Assembly: GCA_023461275.1 (NCBI GenBank)
Contig: JAEYMI010000042.1
Coordinates: 1 to 53,249 of the forward strand
Reading direction: 5' to 3'
Source of the DNA: Actinomycetes bacterium
Lineage (GTDB): Bacteria; Actinomycetota; Actinomycetes; Mycobacteriales; Mycobacteriaceae
Length of the DNA stretch: 53,249 nt
The position numbers were made by a program, and so were the translations under genes. Below are positions 16,781-24,857 of the stretch, one piece after another (positions within the stretch are counted from its first letter, which is position 1; each line of letters begins with the position of its first letter). Under the pieces are notes generated by a model, which was not told the origin of the DNA, made no database searches, and saw nothing but the letters and a program-made list of their open reading frames with translations.

Positions 16781-17263
16781 ATGCCCGACGGCCGGTCGTG
16801 GGGGCCCGCGATCTGGGAGTCGATGATGGGCTCGGCCTTGGAGGCCGCCACGCTCTCCGGAGTCGACGACGTGCCGATCGGTGCCGTGGTCTTCGATCCC
16901 GACGGCGTCGAGTTGGCGCGGGCCGCGAATCGACGTGAGGTCGACGGCGATCCCACCGCACACGCCGAGATCCTTGCATTGCGTGCTGCGGCAATCCAAT
17001 TCGGCGACGGATGGCGTCTTCCGGGATGCACGATCGCGGTGACCGTCGAACCATGCACGATGTGCGCGGGCGCGATCACCCTGTCCCGGGTCGACGCCCT
17101 GGTGTTCGGCGCCTGGGAGCCGAAAACCGGTGCGGTGGGCTCACTCTGGGATGTGGTGCGCGATTCCCGGTTGTCGCACCGTCCGCAGGTGAAGGGTGGC
17201 GTGCTCGAAGAGCGTTGTCGCGCACTGATGCTCGACTTCTTCTCCGCCCGACGGGCTGAATGA
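16781..17263 (+). CDS. tadA: tRNA-specific adenosine deaminase
   Basis: A zinc-dependent deaminase of 160 residues that converts A34 of tRNA-Arg(ACG) to inosine. The catalytic motif HAE (in DPTAHAEILAL) carries the proton-shuttle glutamate. The zinc cysteines are in PCTMC (VEPCTMCAGAI), and the tail FGAWEPKTGAVGSLWDV is typical of TadA. The start ATG is 5 bp after the associated-protein gene. The substrate tRNA gene lies at 10034 in this window. The enzyme is normally essential for reading CGN codons. Confidence 0.93.
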   Translation: MPDGRSWGPAIWESMMGSALEAATLSGVDDVPIGAVVFDPDGVELARAANRREVDGDPTAHAEILALRAAAIQFGDGWRLPGCTIAVTVEPCTMCAGAITLSRVDALVFGAWEPKTGAVGSLWDVVRDSRLSHRPQVKGGVLEERCRALMLDFFSARRAE

Positions 17264-17347
17264 GCCGTCGCGTTTGCGAGCGATGGCGTGATGCATCAGT
17301 CGCTGATAACCACATCGCGAGCGAACGTTCCGGCCGATCGTCGGTCT

Positions 17348-18229
17348 CTACACCGGTTCGCTCATCCGATCACCCGCGCTGCTTGCCCGGATCGCCACGC
17401 ACGCCCAGGTCCGCCACGGTGACCACGCCCGTGTTACGTCGTCGAATTCTTTGGGCGACAGGCTTTCTCGACTTAGAAGCTGAGCCAGTTGGGCGATCAC
17501 CCGCGGTTCGGCGGTCGGCAACGCGTCGGTGTGTCCGAGTGCTCGGACGGTGACCAGTTGTGAGTAGAACGGCCCGATCCCGGGCAACTCTTGCAGTTCG
17601 TCGGCCACCTCGGCTACCGGCCGCGCCCGCAGGGTGCGAGTGTCGAGCTCACCGGCCAGGGCGCGTTCGGCCATGGCCTGCAGCCGGCTCAGCTTGAGAT
17701 TCGGAAGACCGGGAAAACTGTTGATGGCCAACACTTGTCGAGGTGCCGGCACCACCGGCATTGCCCGCCCGTCGACATCGACGACGGCACCGTGCTCGCG
17801 GGAGATCGCGTCGCGAAGCGCCATCATCTGCCCGACGGGGCGTCGGGCCGAGAGGATCGCCCAGTACAGCGCTTCGTAGGCCGAACAGAACTGCGGCGGA
17901 CGCAGGCCAGGGAGCGTTGCGGTCACCGCCGACAGAATGCGGTCGCCGTCGACCAGTTCGTCGTAGCCGCGTGCATCGACGTCGACGGAGACGATGCGGG
18001 CCGTCTGCGCGGCGAGCGCGTCGATGTCGTCGGAGCCGGCGTCGGTGGTGCAGACCAGGACGTCGGGGCGGGGTTGCCGTACGGCGACGCCGACGGGCCG
18101 TTGGAGGTCGTCGGTGAGGAAGGCCAGGCGCAGTACGTCGCCGTGATCGCCCGCGCGCCCGCCAAAACCGAATCCGATGGTGTGCCGAAGGTCGAATCTG
18201 CCGGTGACGGGAAGTTCGAAGGTGGTCAT
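17348..18229 (-). CDS. DNA-3-methyladenine glycosylase-like HhH protein (AlkA type, altered active site)
   Basis: A 293-residue protein with the AlkA layout: an N-terminal beta domain (1-105), then the helical glycosylase domain beginning SAYEALYWAILSARR near 116. The helix-hairpin-helix is LQELPGIGPFYSQLV (212-226). In AlkA the following segment is D-x-x-P-x-x-D with the catalytic Asp; here it reads DALPTAEP, so E241 stands where the Asp is expected. The usual IlgQQ of the family is also ILSARR. It could be a glycosylase with Glu chemistry, or a lesion-binding protein without activity. The ATG at 18229 lies 6 nt after a TATGGT box; 18253 is an alternative. Confidence 0.75.
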   Translation of the reverse strand: MTTFELPVTGRFDLRHTIGFGFGGRAGDHGDVLRLAFLTDDLQRPVGVAVRQPRPDVLVCTTDAGSDDIDALAAQTARIVSVDVDARGYDELVDGDRILSAVTATLPGLRPPQFCSAYEALYWAILSARRPVGQMMALRDAISREHGAVVDVDGRAMPVVPAPRQVLAINSFPGLPNLKLSRLQAMAERALAGELDTRTLRARPVAEVADELQELPGIGPFYSQLVTVRALGHTDALPTAEPRVIAQLAQLLSRESLSPKEFDDVTRAWSPWRTWACVAIRASSAGDRMSEPV

Positions 18230-18235
18230 GATCCG

Positions 18236-18241
18236 ACCATA
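18236..18241 (-). promoter_or_regulatory. Leaderless-type -10 box of the AlkA-like gene
   Basis: TATGGT on the minus strand, 6 nt before the ATG at 18229. Confidence 0.4.
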
Positions 18242-18379
18242 AGTGCCAACCATGACACCTTCTGTCATGTTTTCGGCAGTCTGCGGTGTGACGCTTGAAT
18301 CAGGTTGGCGGTTTTCGCCCAGCAGGGCACCTCCGGTGGCACGCTGTTGTCACCATCCCCTCACGTACCAGGAGTCATC

Positions 18380-18601
18380 ATGGCTGAAGCAAACGACAAG
18401 GTGAACGACGCGGTCGACGCCGTCAAGGACAAGATCAACGACCTCACGGACAGCGACGCCATCCACGACGCGGTCGAGACCGCGAAGGACAAGATCGGCG
18501 AGTTCACCGACAGCATCACCGAGAACCCCAAGGTTCAGGACGTGCTCTCCAGCGCCAAGGAGAAGTTCGACGAGATCAAGGGCAAGGTCACCGGAAGCTG
18601 A
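18380..18601 (+). CDS. Small charged helical protein (CsbD / MT0933-like)
   Basis: A 73-residue protein of near-regular heptads rich in Asp, Lys and Ala, with repeated DAVxxxKDKIxxLTDS units (residues 9-24 and 30-45). It ends VLSSAKEKFDEIKGKVTGS. It resembles small stress-induced CsbD-like or MT0933-type antitoxin proteins; neither role can be shown here. The ATG at 18380 is preceded by AGGAG. The next gene encodes a similar protein, so the pair may share a stress response. Confidence 0.7.
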   Translation: MAEANDKVNDAVDAVKDKINDLTDSDAIHDAVETAKDKIGEFTDSITENPKVQDVLSSAKEKFDEIKGKVTGS

Positions 18602-18674
18602 TCTGGCCCATTCTCGCGGCGCTCTGACCTGGGCTATTGGTCGGATCGTTCAATCGGTGGCAGGTTGGAGGGGA

Positions 18675-18693
18675 GGGAAGGTCCATCCTTCCC
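18675..18693. promoter_or_regulatory. Hairpin in the leader of the csbD-like gene
   Basis: GGGAAGG and CCTTCCC form a 7-bp stem around TCCAT, about 20 nt before the start codon. It may affect translation or be a weak terminator for the upstream gene. Confidence 0.35.
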
Positions 18694-18714
18694 CGTCCAA
18701 CTGAGGAGGAATCC

Positions 18715-18924
18715 GTGGCACTTGACGACGATCTCAAGAACAAGGCCGAAGACCTGAAGGGCCGCGGCAAAGAAGCTGCCGGCAGCCTGACAGGCGACGA
18801 GGACCTCAAAAATGAAGGCAAGGCGGATCAGGCCATTGCCGAGGGCAAGCAGAAGCTCGCCGACGTCGCCGAAGGAGTCAAGGGCAAGGTCGACGACATC
18901 AAGGACAAGTTGTCCGGCAACTGA
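18715..18924 (+). CDS. CsbD family stress-response protein
   Basis: A 69-residue, highly charged protein. It has the CsbD pattern DDLKNKAEDLKGRGKEAAGSLTGDEDLKNEGKADQAIAEGKQKL, ending VKGKVDDIKDKLSGN. CsbD proteins are general-stress proteins of unknown biochemistry; in Bacillus they depend on SigB. The GTG at 18715 follows a strong GAGGAGGA ribosome site. A small hairpin precedes it. Confidence 0.85.
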   Translation: MALDDDLKNKAEDLKGRGKEAAGSLTGDEDLKNEGKADQAIAEGKQKLADVAEGVKGKVDDIKDKLSGN

Positions 18925-18998
18925 TCGGCAGCACTACTACTTCGGCCCTCTGAACAGCCAATTTAAGCGCTGAGCGCGACTACGGTACAGTCTTCCGC

Positions 18999-19086
18999 GG
19001 TGGCGTGTCCGAGCGGCCGAAGGTGCAGCACTCGAAATGCTGTGTACGGTAACCCCGTACCAGGGGTTCAAATCCCCTCGCCACCG
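18999..19086 (+). tRNA. tRNA-Ser (anticodon CGA)
   Basis: Acceptor GGTGGCG pairs with CGCCACC at 19079-19085, with discriminator G. The anticodon arm CAGCA-CTCGAAA-TGCTG gives CGA (reads UCG). The long variable arm and T-loop GGTTCAAATCC are present. No CCA is encoded. A foreign-looking gene lies just downstream. Confidence 0.95.
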
Positions 19087-19091
19087 CAGCG

Positions 19092-19129
19092 AACGGCCCC
19101 CTATCTATTAGATAGGGGGCCGTTTTATA
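19092..19129 (+). terminator. Rho-independent terminator after tRNA-Ser(CGA)
   Basis: A perfect palindrome (19092-19107 with 19109-19124) can form a stem of up to 14-16 bp with a tiny loop, followed by TTTTAT. It is the best intrinsic terminator in the window. Confidence 0.9.
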
Positions 19130-19236
19130 CCTCGACTCGATGTCCCCTTGTTCAGTCAGCTGAGTCGTACGCTCGCGAACCGCACCGCATGTTGCCTCGT
19201 ACCGGCTGAAACTACGCTTCGTAGGTCCCTAGTGAG

Positions 19237-19360
19237 ACCTATAGTTACAGGCATGTAGGTTATAGCTTATCGGTAAAAGCTATACTGATGGACTGGGTGC
19301 GCTGAGCAAACCTATAACTGTGTAGGGATCATCTGTAGCTTCTGCCTGAAAGGTATAACC
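19237..19360 (+). promoter_or_regulatory. Promoter/operator region of the Fic gene with repeated CTATA motifs
   Basis: Four related motifs occur: ACCTATAGTTAC (19237), AGGTTATAGC (19257), ACCTATAACTG (19310) and AGGTATAACC (19351). An inverted repeat, TATAGCTT at 19261-19268 with AAGCTATA at 19277-19284, overlaps TATACT (19281-19286), a good -10 candidate. The region is far richer in A+T than its surroundings. It suggests an autoregulated gene; the binding protein is unknown, although the Fic protein itself ends in a winged helix. Confidence 0.5.
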
Positions 19361-20542
19361 ATGCAGCTGGAGGACTTTCAAAACTCGCCAGTTGGTAGGC
19401 TTGTGCCAATTTCCGGTCACGACGCCTACCTTCGGCGTGACTACAAGCACTTCGCGTATGTGCCGGAGCCCCTCGCCGCTGATGTCGATCTCGGTATGAA
19501 GACTTTCAAGTTGGCCAACGAGGCAAGCATGTCGGTCGGAAGGCTCGACTTCGCGGTCAAGAGACTACCCAACCCTGGATTGCTGGTTCGTCCGGCGCTC
19601 CGACGGGAAGCTCAAAGTACGTCGGCTCTTGAGGGCACGTATGCCACCCTCGAGGAGGTCCTTGAAGCGGACTACGTAGACGAAGCCAATCGGCGCGCCG
19701 AGGTTAGGGAGGTTCTCAACTACGTTCGGGCGGCGGAACAGGCGCTAGACCTCATCAAGCGGAAGCCGATATGTCTGAATGTCATTGCCCCGCTGCAAGC
19801 GACCCTCGTGCAAGGTACTCGTGGGGATACCTTTGATAAAGGCAGGCTCCGTGAATCGAACGTCTACATAGGAGAACGATCGAAGGGCATTGAGGCCTCG
19901 AGGTTCGTCCCCCCACCGTTTGGCGACTTGCTTATTAAAGGGGTGTCGGATTGGGAGAAATGGATCCATGCCGACGATGATTACCCACTCTTGGTGAAGA
20001 TTGCGATGGCGCACTATCAGTTCGAGACGCTGCATCCCTTTTCGGATGGCAATGGCAGGTTGGGTCGTTTGATTGTGACACTGCAGTTGGTGACAGAAGG
20101 CGCGTTGACGTATCCGCTTCTGAATCTCTCGCCTTGGCTCGAAGAGCGAAAAGACGAATATAAGGATCTCCTCCTGCGGATCAGTTCGACCGGGGACTTC
20201 GACCCGTGGGTTCGATTCTTCTGTGCGGCAGTGCATCACCAGGCGGAGGACGGTGTTACTCGTATCGAAGAACTGCTCCAGTTTCAGTCTAAGTTACGAA
20301 GTCAGTTGACCCACGCGAAGGCGAGAGGCGTGGTGAACAATGTTGCAGAGAGTTTGCTTGGTTACCCGATCATCACCATTCCGCAAGCCGCCGAACTACA
20401 CGATGTGACTTACCCTCCGGCCAAGAATGCGATCATGACACTCGTCGAACTGGGTGCGCTCCGCGAGATGAGCGCCGTACTTCCAGGTGAAGCGAAACGC
20501 TTCGTCTGTGATCCGGTGATGAAAGTTCTCAACCGGGCCTGA
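19361..20542 (+). CDS. Fic family protein (AMPylator/filamentation domain, with winged helix)
   Basis: A Fic protein of 393 residues. The catalytic loop HPFSDGNGRLGR (225-236) is intact, with the histidine and both GNGR features, so transfer of AMP or another phosphate-containing group from a nucleotide substrate to a target hydroxyl is expected. T87-SAL-E91-G92 fits the inhibitory motif (S/T)xxxE(G/N) before the Fic core, as in class II self-inhibited Fic proteins. The C-terminus (about 325-385) looks like a winged helix (IITIPQAAELHDVTYPPAKNAIMTLVELGALREM). The ATG follows GAAAGG. Base composition and codon use are visibly less G+C-rich than its neighbours, and it lies behind a tRNA gene, pointing to transfer. 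The target is unknown; no separate antitoxin is adjacent. Confidence 0.9.
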   Translation: MQLEDFQNSPVGRLVPISGHDAYLRRDYKHFAYVPEPLAADVDLGMKTFKLANEASMSVGRLDFAVKRLPNPGLLVRPALRREAQSTSALEGTYATLEEVLEADYVDEANRRAEVREVLNYVRAAEQALDLIKRKPICLNVIAPLQATLVQGTRGDTFDKGRLRESNVYIGERSKGIEASRFVPPPFGDLLIKGVSDWEKWIHADDDYPLLVKIAMAHYQFETLHPFSDGNGRLGRLIVTLQLVTEGALTYPLLNLSPWLEERKDEYKDLLLRISSTGDFDPWVRFFCAAVHHQAEDGVTRIEELLQFQSKLRSQLTHAKARGVVNNVAESLLGYPIITIPQAAELHDVTYPPAKNAIMTLVELGALREMSAVLPGEAKRFVCDPVMKVLNRA

Positions 20543-20576
20543 TTTCGTGAAGTAGCGCGCCCTGCGGTGAGGTTGA

Positions 20577-20769
20577 CATGAGGCTCTTCTGATCGAAATG
20601 TTCGACCGGATGGTCGTGCGCAAGGACGCGACACTGATCGGGCACTATTACCACCCGGACTTCGCCATGTACTCCGACGGGATCGAGCAGGATCTCGAAG
20701 AGTTCGCGGCCGGATTCACCGGATCCGGGAGACAGCCTGGCCGCGATGGCGGAAACCCGCCAGACGTAG
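20577..20769 (+). pseudogene. Remnant of a SnoaL/NTF2-like protein
   Basis: The frame from 20580 reads EALLIEMFDRMVVRKDATLI, then GHYYHPDFAMYSDGIEQDLEEFAAGFT, the first helices of a SnoaL-like domain. A stop codon lies just before it and no start codon suits the N-terminus. After about 20720 homology moves to another frame, DPGDSLAAMAETRQT followed by TAG, and roughly half the usual 120-150-residue domain is missing. It is most likely decayed by deletion and frameshift. Similar genes often accompany SDR enzymes like the next one. Confidence 0.5.
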
Positions 20770-20835
20770 CCACATCGCGCAGTCGACCATGGACTGGCGC
20801 CAACGCAGTGGCGTCAACTCCCCGAAAGGAAATCC

Positions 20836-21561
20836 ATGACCGACATCGTGCTGATCACCGGAGGTTCTCGTGGCATCGGACTGGCCACCGCGCGTGCGCT
20901 CGGCCGCGCCGGGGCCAGGGTCATCATCACCGGACGATCCACCGATACCGTTGAACCAGCTCTGAAAACCCTTGCTGCCGAGGGAATCAGCGTCGACGGC
21001 GAGATCCTCGACGTGACGTCGTACGACGATGCGCGCCGAGTCATCGGTATCGTGGCGGACCGGTATGGGCGGCTCGATGTGCTGGTCAACAATGCCGGCG
21101 TGGCGGGCGAATGGTCATACCCGGCCGACGAGAACGGTTTCGTCGACCATAGAGCGGTACGAATGACGTTCGACACCAACGTGATCGGGGTCTGCCACAT
21201 GTCCGATGCGGCACTCCCACTGCTGCGCAACAGCTCTGACGGGCGCATCGTGAACGTGTCGTCGTACATGGGTTCCCTGACGTTGCAGGCGCAGAGCACC
21301 GATCCGGTGATCGTGCCGGCGTATCAGGCGTCGAAGGCGGCGCTCAACAGCCTCACCCTGAGTCTGGCGGCATCGTTGGCCGACAGCGGGATTCGCGTCG
21401 TGTCGATCGATCCGGGATTCGTACAGACCGACTTCTCACCGATCAACCGCGATCTCGCCCCGCTCACCGCCGAACAGGGCGCCGAACCGATCGTGCGAGC
21501 GGCCTTGGGCACCTTGGAAACCGGCACGTTCGTCGCCCGGGATGGCCTGGTGCCGTGGTGA
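20836..21561 (+). CDS. Short-chain dehydrogenase/reductase
   Basis: A classical SDR oxidoreductase of 241 residues. The cofactor motif is TGGSRGIG (8-15), followed by NNAG (85-88), the catalytic serine at 142/143 (VSSYMGS), and Y163/K167 in YQASK. R34 in ITGRST suggests NADP(H). The substrate is unknown; the C-terminal SPINRDLAPLTAEQGAEPIVRAAL is typical of carbonyl reductase-like SDRs. The ATG follows GAAAGGAAA. It ends 16 bp from the end of the convergent nuoN gene. Confidence 0.9.
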   Translation: MTDIVLITGGSRGIGLATARALGRAGARVIITGRSTDTVEPALKTLAAEGISVDGEILDVTSYDDARRVIGIVADRYGRLDVLVNNAGVAGEWSYPADENGFVDHRAVRMTFDTNVIGVCHMSDAALPLLRNSSDGRIVNVSSYMGSLTLQAQSTDPVIVPAYQASKAALNSLTLSLAASLADSGIRVVSIDPGFVQTDFSPINRDLAPLTAEQGAEPIVRAALGTLETGTFVARDGLVPW

Positions 21562-21576
21562 GCACGATGGCCGCAC

Positions 21577-23226
21577 TCACCCCAAGAAGTGCGCCGCATT
21601 CTGTGCGAGATCGAGCAGTGGCTGAGGGAAGACGCCGAGCACGATGGTGACGGCGGTGCAGATCGCGATTCCCGACGTGGTCAGGATGCTCGGCCGCACG
21701 ACGTGTGGGGCGTCGACCGGCACGTCGGCGAAGAACATCGCGACGATGATTCGGATGTAGAAATAGGCGGCGATGGCGCTGCTGATCACGCCGACGACGA
21801 CCAGCACCTCGCCGCCGGTTCCGGCGGCCGCGGCGAACACCGCGAACTTCGCAATGAAGCCGCTGGTCAGCGGGATACCGGCGAAGGCCAGCAGGAACAT
21901 CGAGAACATCACGCCGACAAGCGGATAGCGTTTGCCGAGCCCCGCCCACTGGGAGATGTCGGTGGCTTCGCGACCGGACAGGTGCGGGCCGCTCGCCCGA
22001 TCCGGCTCGCGGACCACCGCCACCGTGGCAAACGCTCCGAGCGTCGAAAAGCCATATGCCACAAGATAGAACAGCAGTGCAGCGAGGCCCGGTTGGACAC
22101 TTCCGGTTTCGTGATAGGCGATCACGCCGAGCAGGATGAAGCCGGCATGGGTGATCGACGAGTACGCCAGCATCCGTTTCACATCGGTCTGGGTGACCGC
22201 CATGATCGCACCGATCAGCATCGTTGCGATCGCGATCACCCACAGCACGGGCTTCCAGTCCGACGCGAGACCACCGAAGCCGACGAAGAACACCCGCGCG
22301 ATCGCACCGAACGCGGCGATCTTGGTCGCGGCCGCCATGAACGCGGTCACCGGCGTCGGCGCACCCTGATAGACGTCGGGAACCCAGGAATGGAACGGCA
22401 CCGCACCGACTTTGAACATCAATCCCACGGCCAGGAGTGCGAGTCCGATCAATGCCAGGCTGTTGTCGTCGGCGGCCCGGATGCTCGACGATATGTCGTC
22501 GAGTCGAACCGAACCCGTTGCGCCATAGACGAACGCCGCACCGAACAGGAAGAAGGCCGACGCGAAGGCGCCGAGCAGGAAGTACTTCATCGACGCTTCC
22601 TGCGAGAGCAGCCGTCGACGTCGGGCCAGCCCACACAGCAGATACAGCGGCAGCGAGAAGACCTCCAGCGCAACGAACATAGTCAGCAGATCACCGCACG
22701 CCGGGAACAGCATCATGCCGCCGACGGCGAGCATCGTCAGTGGGAACACCTCAGTGGTCACCGAACCCGCCCGGGTCGCCGCCACCTCGGCGTCGGTGTT
22801 GGGTACTGTGGCGCCCGACGGGGTGAACATGTCCGCCTCGGAACCGGTTGGCGCATCAGTTGATCCGCCGACGCTCACCTTCTCCCGACGTGGAGCGATC
22901 ACCCGCTCGAGCCGACGTTCACCCATGAACGCCACACCCAGAATCGAAACCAGCAGGACCGTGCCCTGCAGGAACACCGCCGGCCGGTCGATCACCACCG
23001 CACCCGACATCGCGAACTCGCCGAGGCCGCCATCGGCGAACTGCGACACCGCAACCACCACGACCGCGACAAAGGCAGCCACCAGCCCGGTCAGCGAGAT
23101 CGTCAGCTGAATACGGTAGCGGGCATCGCGTCGGACGAACGCCTCCACGATCACCGCCACCACCGCCACCCCGAAAACGATCAGCATCGGCGACAGCGCG
23201 GCATACTGCACATCGGGAGCGATCAT
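21577..23226 (-). CDS. nuoN: NADH-quinone oxidoreductase subunit N
   Basis: An antiporter-like membrane subunit of complex I, 549 residues and about 14 membrane segments, one of the three large proton-channel modules (L, M, N). Characteristic blocks are YLLCGLARRRRLLSQEASMKYFLLGAFASAFFLFG and VPFHSWVPDVYQGAPTPVTAFMAAATKIAAFG with the channel lysine, then TQTDVKRMLAYSSITHAGFILLG. A hydrophilic insertion (about 105-150, Thr/Glu/Gly-rich) interrupts the early segments. It is the last gene of nuoA-N; its ATG overlaps the nuoM stop (ATGA). Confidence 0.96.
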   Translation of the reverse strand: MIAPDVQYAALSPMLIVFGVAVVAVIVEAFVRRDARYRIQLTISLTGLVAAFVAVVVVAVSQFADGGLGEFAMSGAVVIDRPAVFLQGTVLLVSILGVAFMGERRLERVIAPRREKVSVGGSTDAPTGSEADMFTPSGATVPNTDAEVAATRAGSVTTEVFPLTMLAVGGMMLFPACGDLLTMFVALEVFSLPLYLLCGLARRRRLLSQEASMKYFLLGAFASAFFLFGAAFVYGATGSVRLDDISSSIRAADDNSLALIGLALLAVGLMFKVGAVPFHSWVPDVYQGAPTPVTAFMAAATKIAAFGAIARVFFVGFGGLASDWKPVLWVIAIATMLIGAIMAVTQTDVKRMLAYSSITHAGFILLGVIAYHETGSVQPGLAALLFYLVAYGFSTLGAFATVAVVREPDRASGPHLSGREATDISQWAGLGKRYPLVGVMFSMFLLAFAGIPLTSGFIAKFAVFAAAAGTGGEVLVVVGVISSAIAAYFYIRIIVAMFFADVPVDAPHVVRPSILTTSGIAICTAVTIVLGVFPQPLLDLAQNAAHFLG

Positions 23227-24857
23227 CGGACACCTCCGGTAGGGGCGGTCGGCACACGAGGTGCCGGATCCTGCTGGTGTATCGACGACATCGTGTGTCC
23301 CACAGCCGGTTCGATCAGCTTGGTCAACGGCGCGGGATAGACGCCGAACACGATGAGTAGTGCGAGCAGCGGTGCCACCACAACGAGCTCGCGGCCGTGC
23401 AGATCACGCATCCTTCGGGTGGCCGCGCCGGGCCCTTCATGGACCGGCGCCGGACCACCCATCATTCGCTGATCGGTCCACAGAATGTAGATGGCCGAAA
23501 GCACCAACGCGCTCGACGCGACGATCGCGGCCACCGGGTATCGGGTGAAAGTGCCGATGAGAACCAGGAATTCGCTGATGAACGGCGACAGCCCCGGTAG
23601 CGATAAGGTTGCCAGACCGGCCACCAGGAACGTGCCGGCCAGCACCGGCGCCAGCTTCTGCACGCCGCCGTAGTCGGCGATGAGCCGACTCCCTCTGCGT
23701 GACACCAGGAATCCGGCGATCAGGAACAGGGCTGCGGTGGAGATGCCGTGGTTGACCATGTACAACGTCGAACCGGTCTGGCCTTGCGTCGTCATCGCGA
23801 AGATACCGAGGATGATGAACCCGAAGTGCGAGATCGACGTGTACGCGATCAGCCGCATCAGGTCGGTCTGCCCGATCGCCAGGATCGCGCCGTAGACGAT
23901 GCCGATCACCGCCAGCGTGGCGATCACCGGCGCGAAGTACGCCGACGCCTCGGGGAACAGCTGGAGGCAGTAGCGCAGCATCGCGAACGTGCCGACCTTG
24001 TCCATCACGGCCATCATCAGCACGGCACTCGACGGCGTCGCGGCGACCGCGGCATCGGGCAGCCACGAATGCAGCGGCCACAGCGGGGCTTTCACCGCGA
24101 AGGCGAACATGAATCCGACGAACAGCATCTTAAGGACGCCGTTGCCGGCGTCGAGCTGACCCGACGACGCGGCCTGCGCCACCGCCTGCAACGAGAACGT
24201 CCCCGCTGTGCCGTCGCCCAGGTTCGAGCGGGCGGTGACAACGTAGAGCCCGACGACCGCCGCCAGCATCACCAGACCGCCGAACAGGTTGTACAACAGG
24301 AACTTCACCGCCGCCTTGCCGCGATCAACCCGCGCAGTGCCGAAGCCTCCGATGAGGAAGTACATCGGGATCAGCATGGCCTCGAAGAAGATGTAGAACA
24401 GCAGGATGTCGAGGGCGACGAAACTCATCAGCACCATCGCCTCGACGGCCAACGTCAACGCCACATACATGTGCGGTGCCTTCTGGCGTCGGCCACCTGC
24501 GTGATCCAGTGAGCCGGACTGGTCGGCATCTCGCCAGCCGGCAATGATCAACAGCGGCAACAGCACTGCGGTCAGCAGCACCAAGACCAGTGCGATTCCG
24601 TCGAGTCCGAGCGTGTACCTGGTGCCGAATGACGGTATCCAACTGCGGTCTTCGACGAACTGATAGCGCGCGCCACTCGGGTCGAACGCGAAACCCAGTC
24701 CGAGCGCGAGAGCCAACACCGCCACCGAGAAGCCGAGTCCCAGCCACTTGGCCACTTCCGGTCGGGCCGCCGGCACCGCCAGGACCAACGCCGAACCGAC
24801 CGCCGGGAGCAGCCACAGAATCGTCAGCCACGGGATGCCCAGGGATTCGATGTTCAC
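23223..24857 (-). CDS. nuoM: NADH-quinone oxidoreductase subunit M
   Basis: An antiporter-like membrane subunit of 544 residues. Motifs include FYIFFEAMLIPMYFLIG (conserved Glu), KAPLWPLHSWLPDAAVAATPSSAVLMMAVMDKVGTFAMLRY and IGQTDLMRLIAYTSISHFGFIILG. The GTG at 24857 overlaps the nuoL stop by 4 bp (GTGA); the frame upstream of it overlaps nuoL and is not coding. Confidence 0.96.
   Translation of the reverse strand: MNIESLGIPWLTILWLLPAVGSALVLAVPAARPEVAKWLGLGFSVAVLALALGLGFAFDPSGARYQFVEDRSWIPSFGTRYTLGLDGIALVLVLLTAVLLPLLIIAGWRDADQSGSLDHAGGRRQKAPHMYVALTLAVEAMVLMSFVALDILLFYIFFEAMLIPMYFLIGGFGTARVDRGKAAVKFLLYNLFGGLVMLAAVVGLYVVTARSNLGDGTAGTFSLQAVAQAASSGQLDAGNGVLKMLFVGFMFAFAVKAPLWPLHSWLPDAAVAATPSSAVLMMAVMDKVGTFAMLRYCLQLFPEASAYFAPVIATLAVIGIVYGAILAIGQTDLMRLIAYTSISHFGFIILGIFAMTTQGQTGSTLYMVNHGISTAALFLIAGFLVSRRGSRLIADYGGVQKLAPVLAGTFLVAGLATLSLPGLSPFISEFLVLIGTFTRYPVAAIVASSALVLSAIYILWTDQRMMGGPAPVHEGPGAATRRMRDLHGRELVVVAPLLALLIVFGVYPAPLTKLIEPAVGHTMSSIHQQDPAPRVPTAPTGGVR

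Noticed and set aside
18999..21561. Prophage or integrative element with attachment sites
   Set aside because: No integrase, phage gene or repeated tRNA 3' end was found, so only a small transferred segment can be supported.
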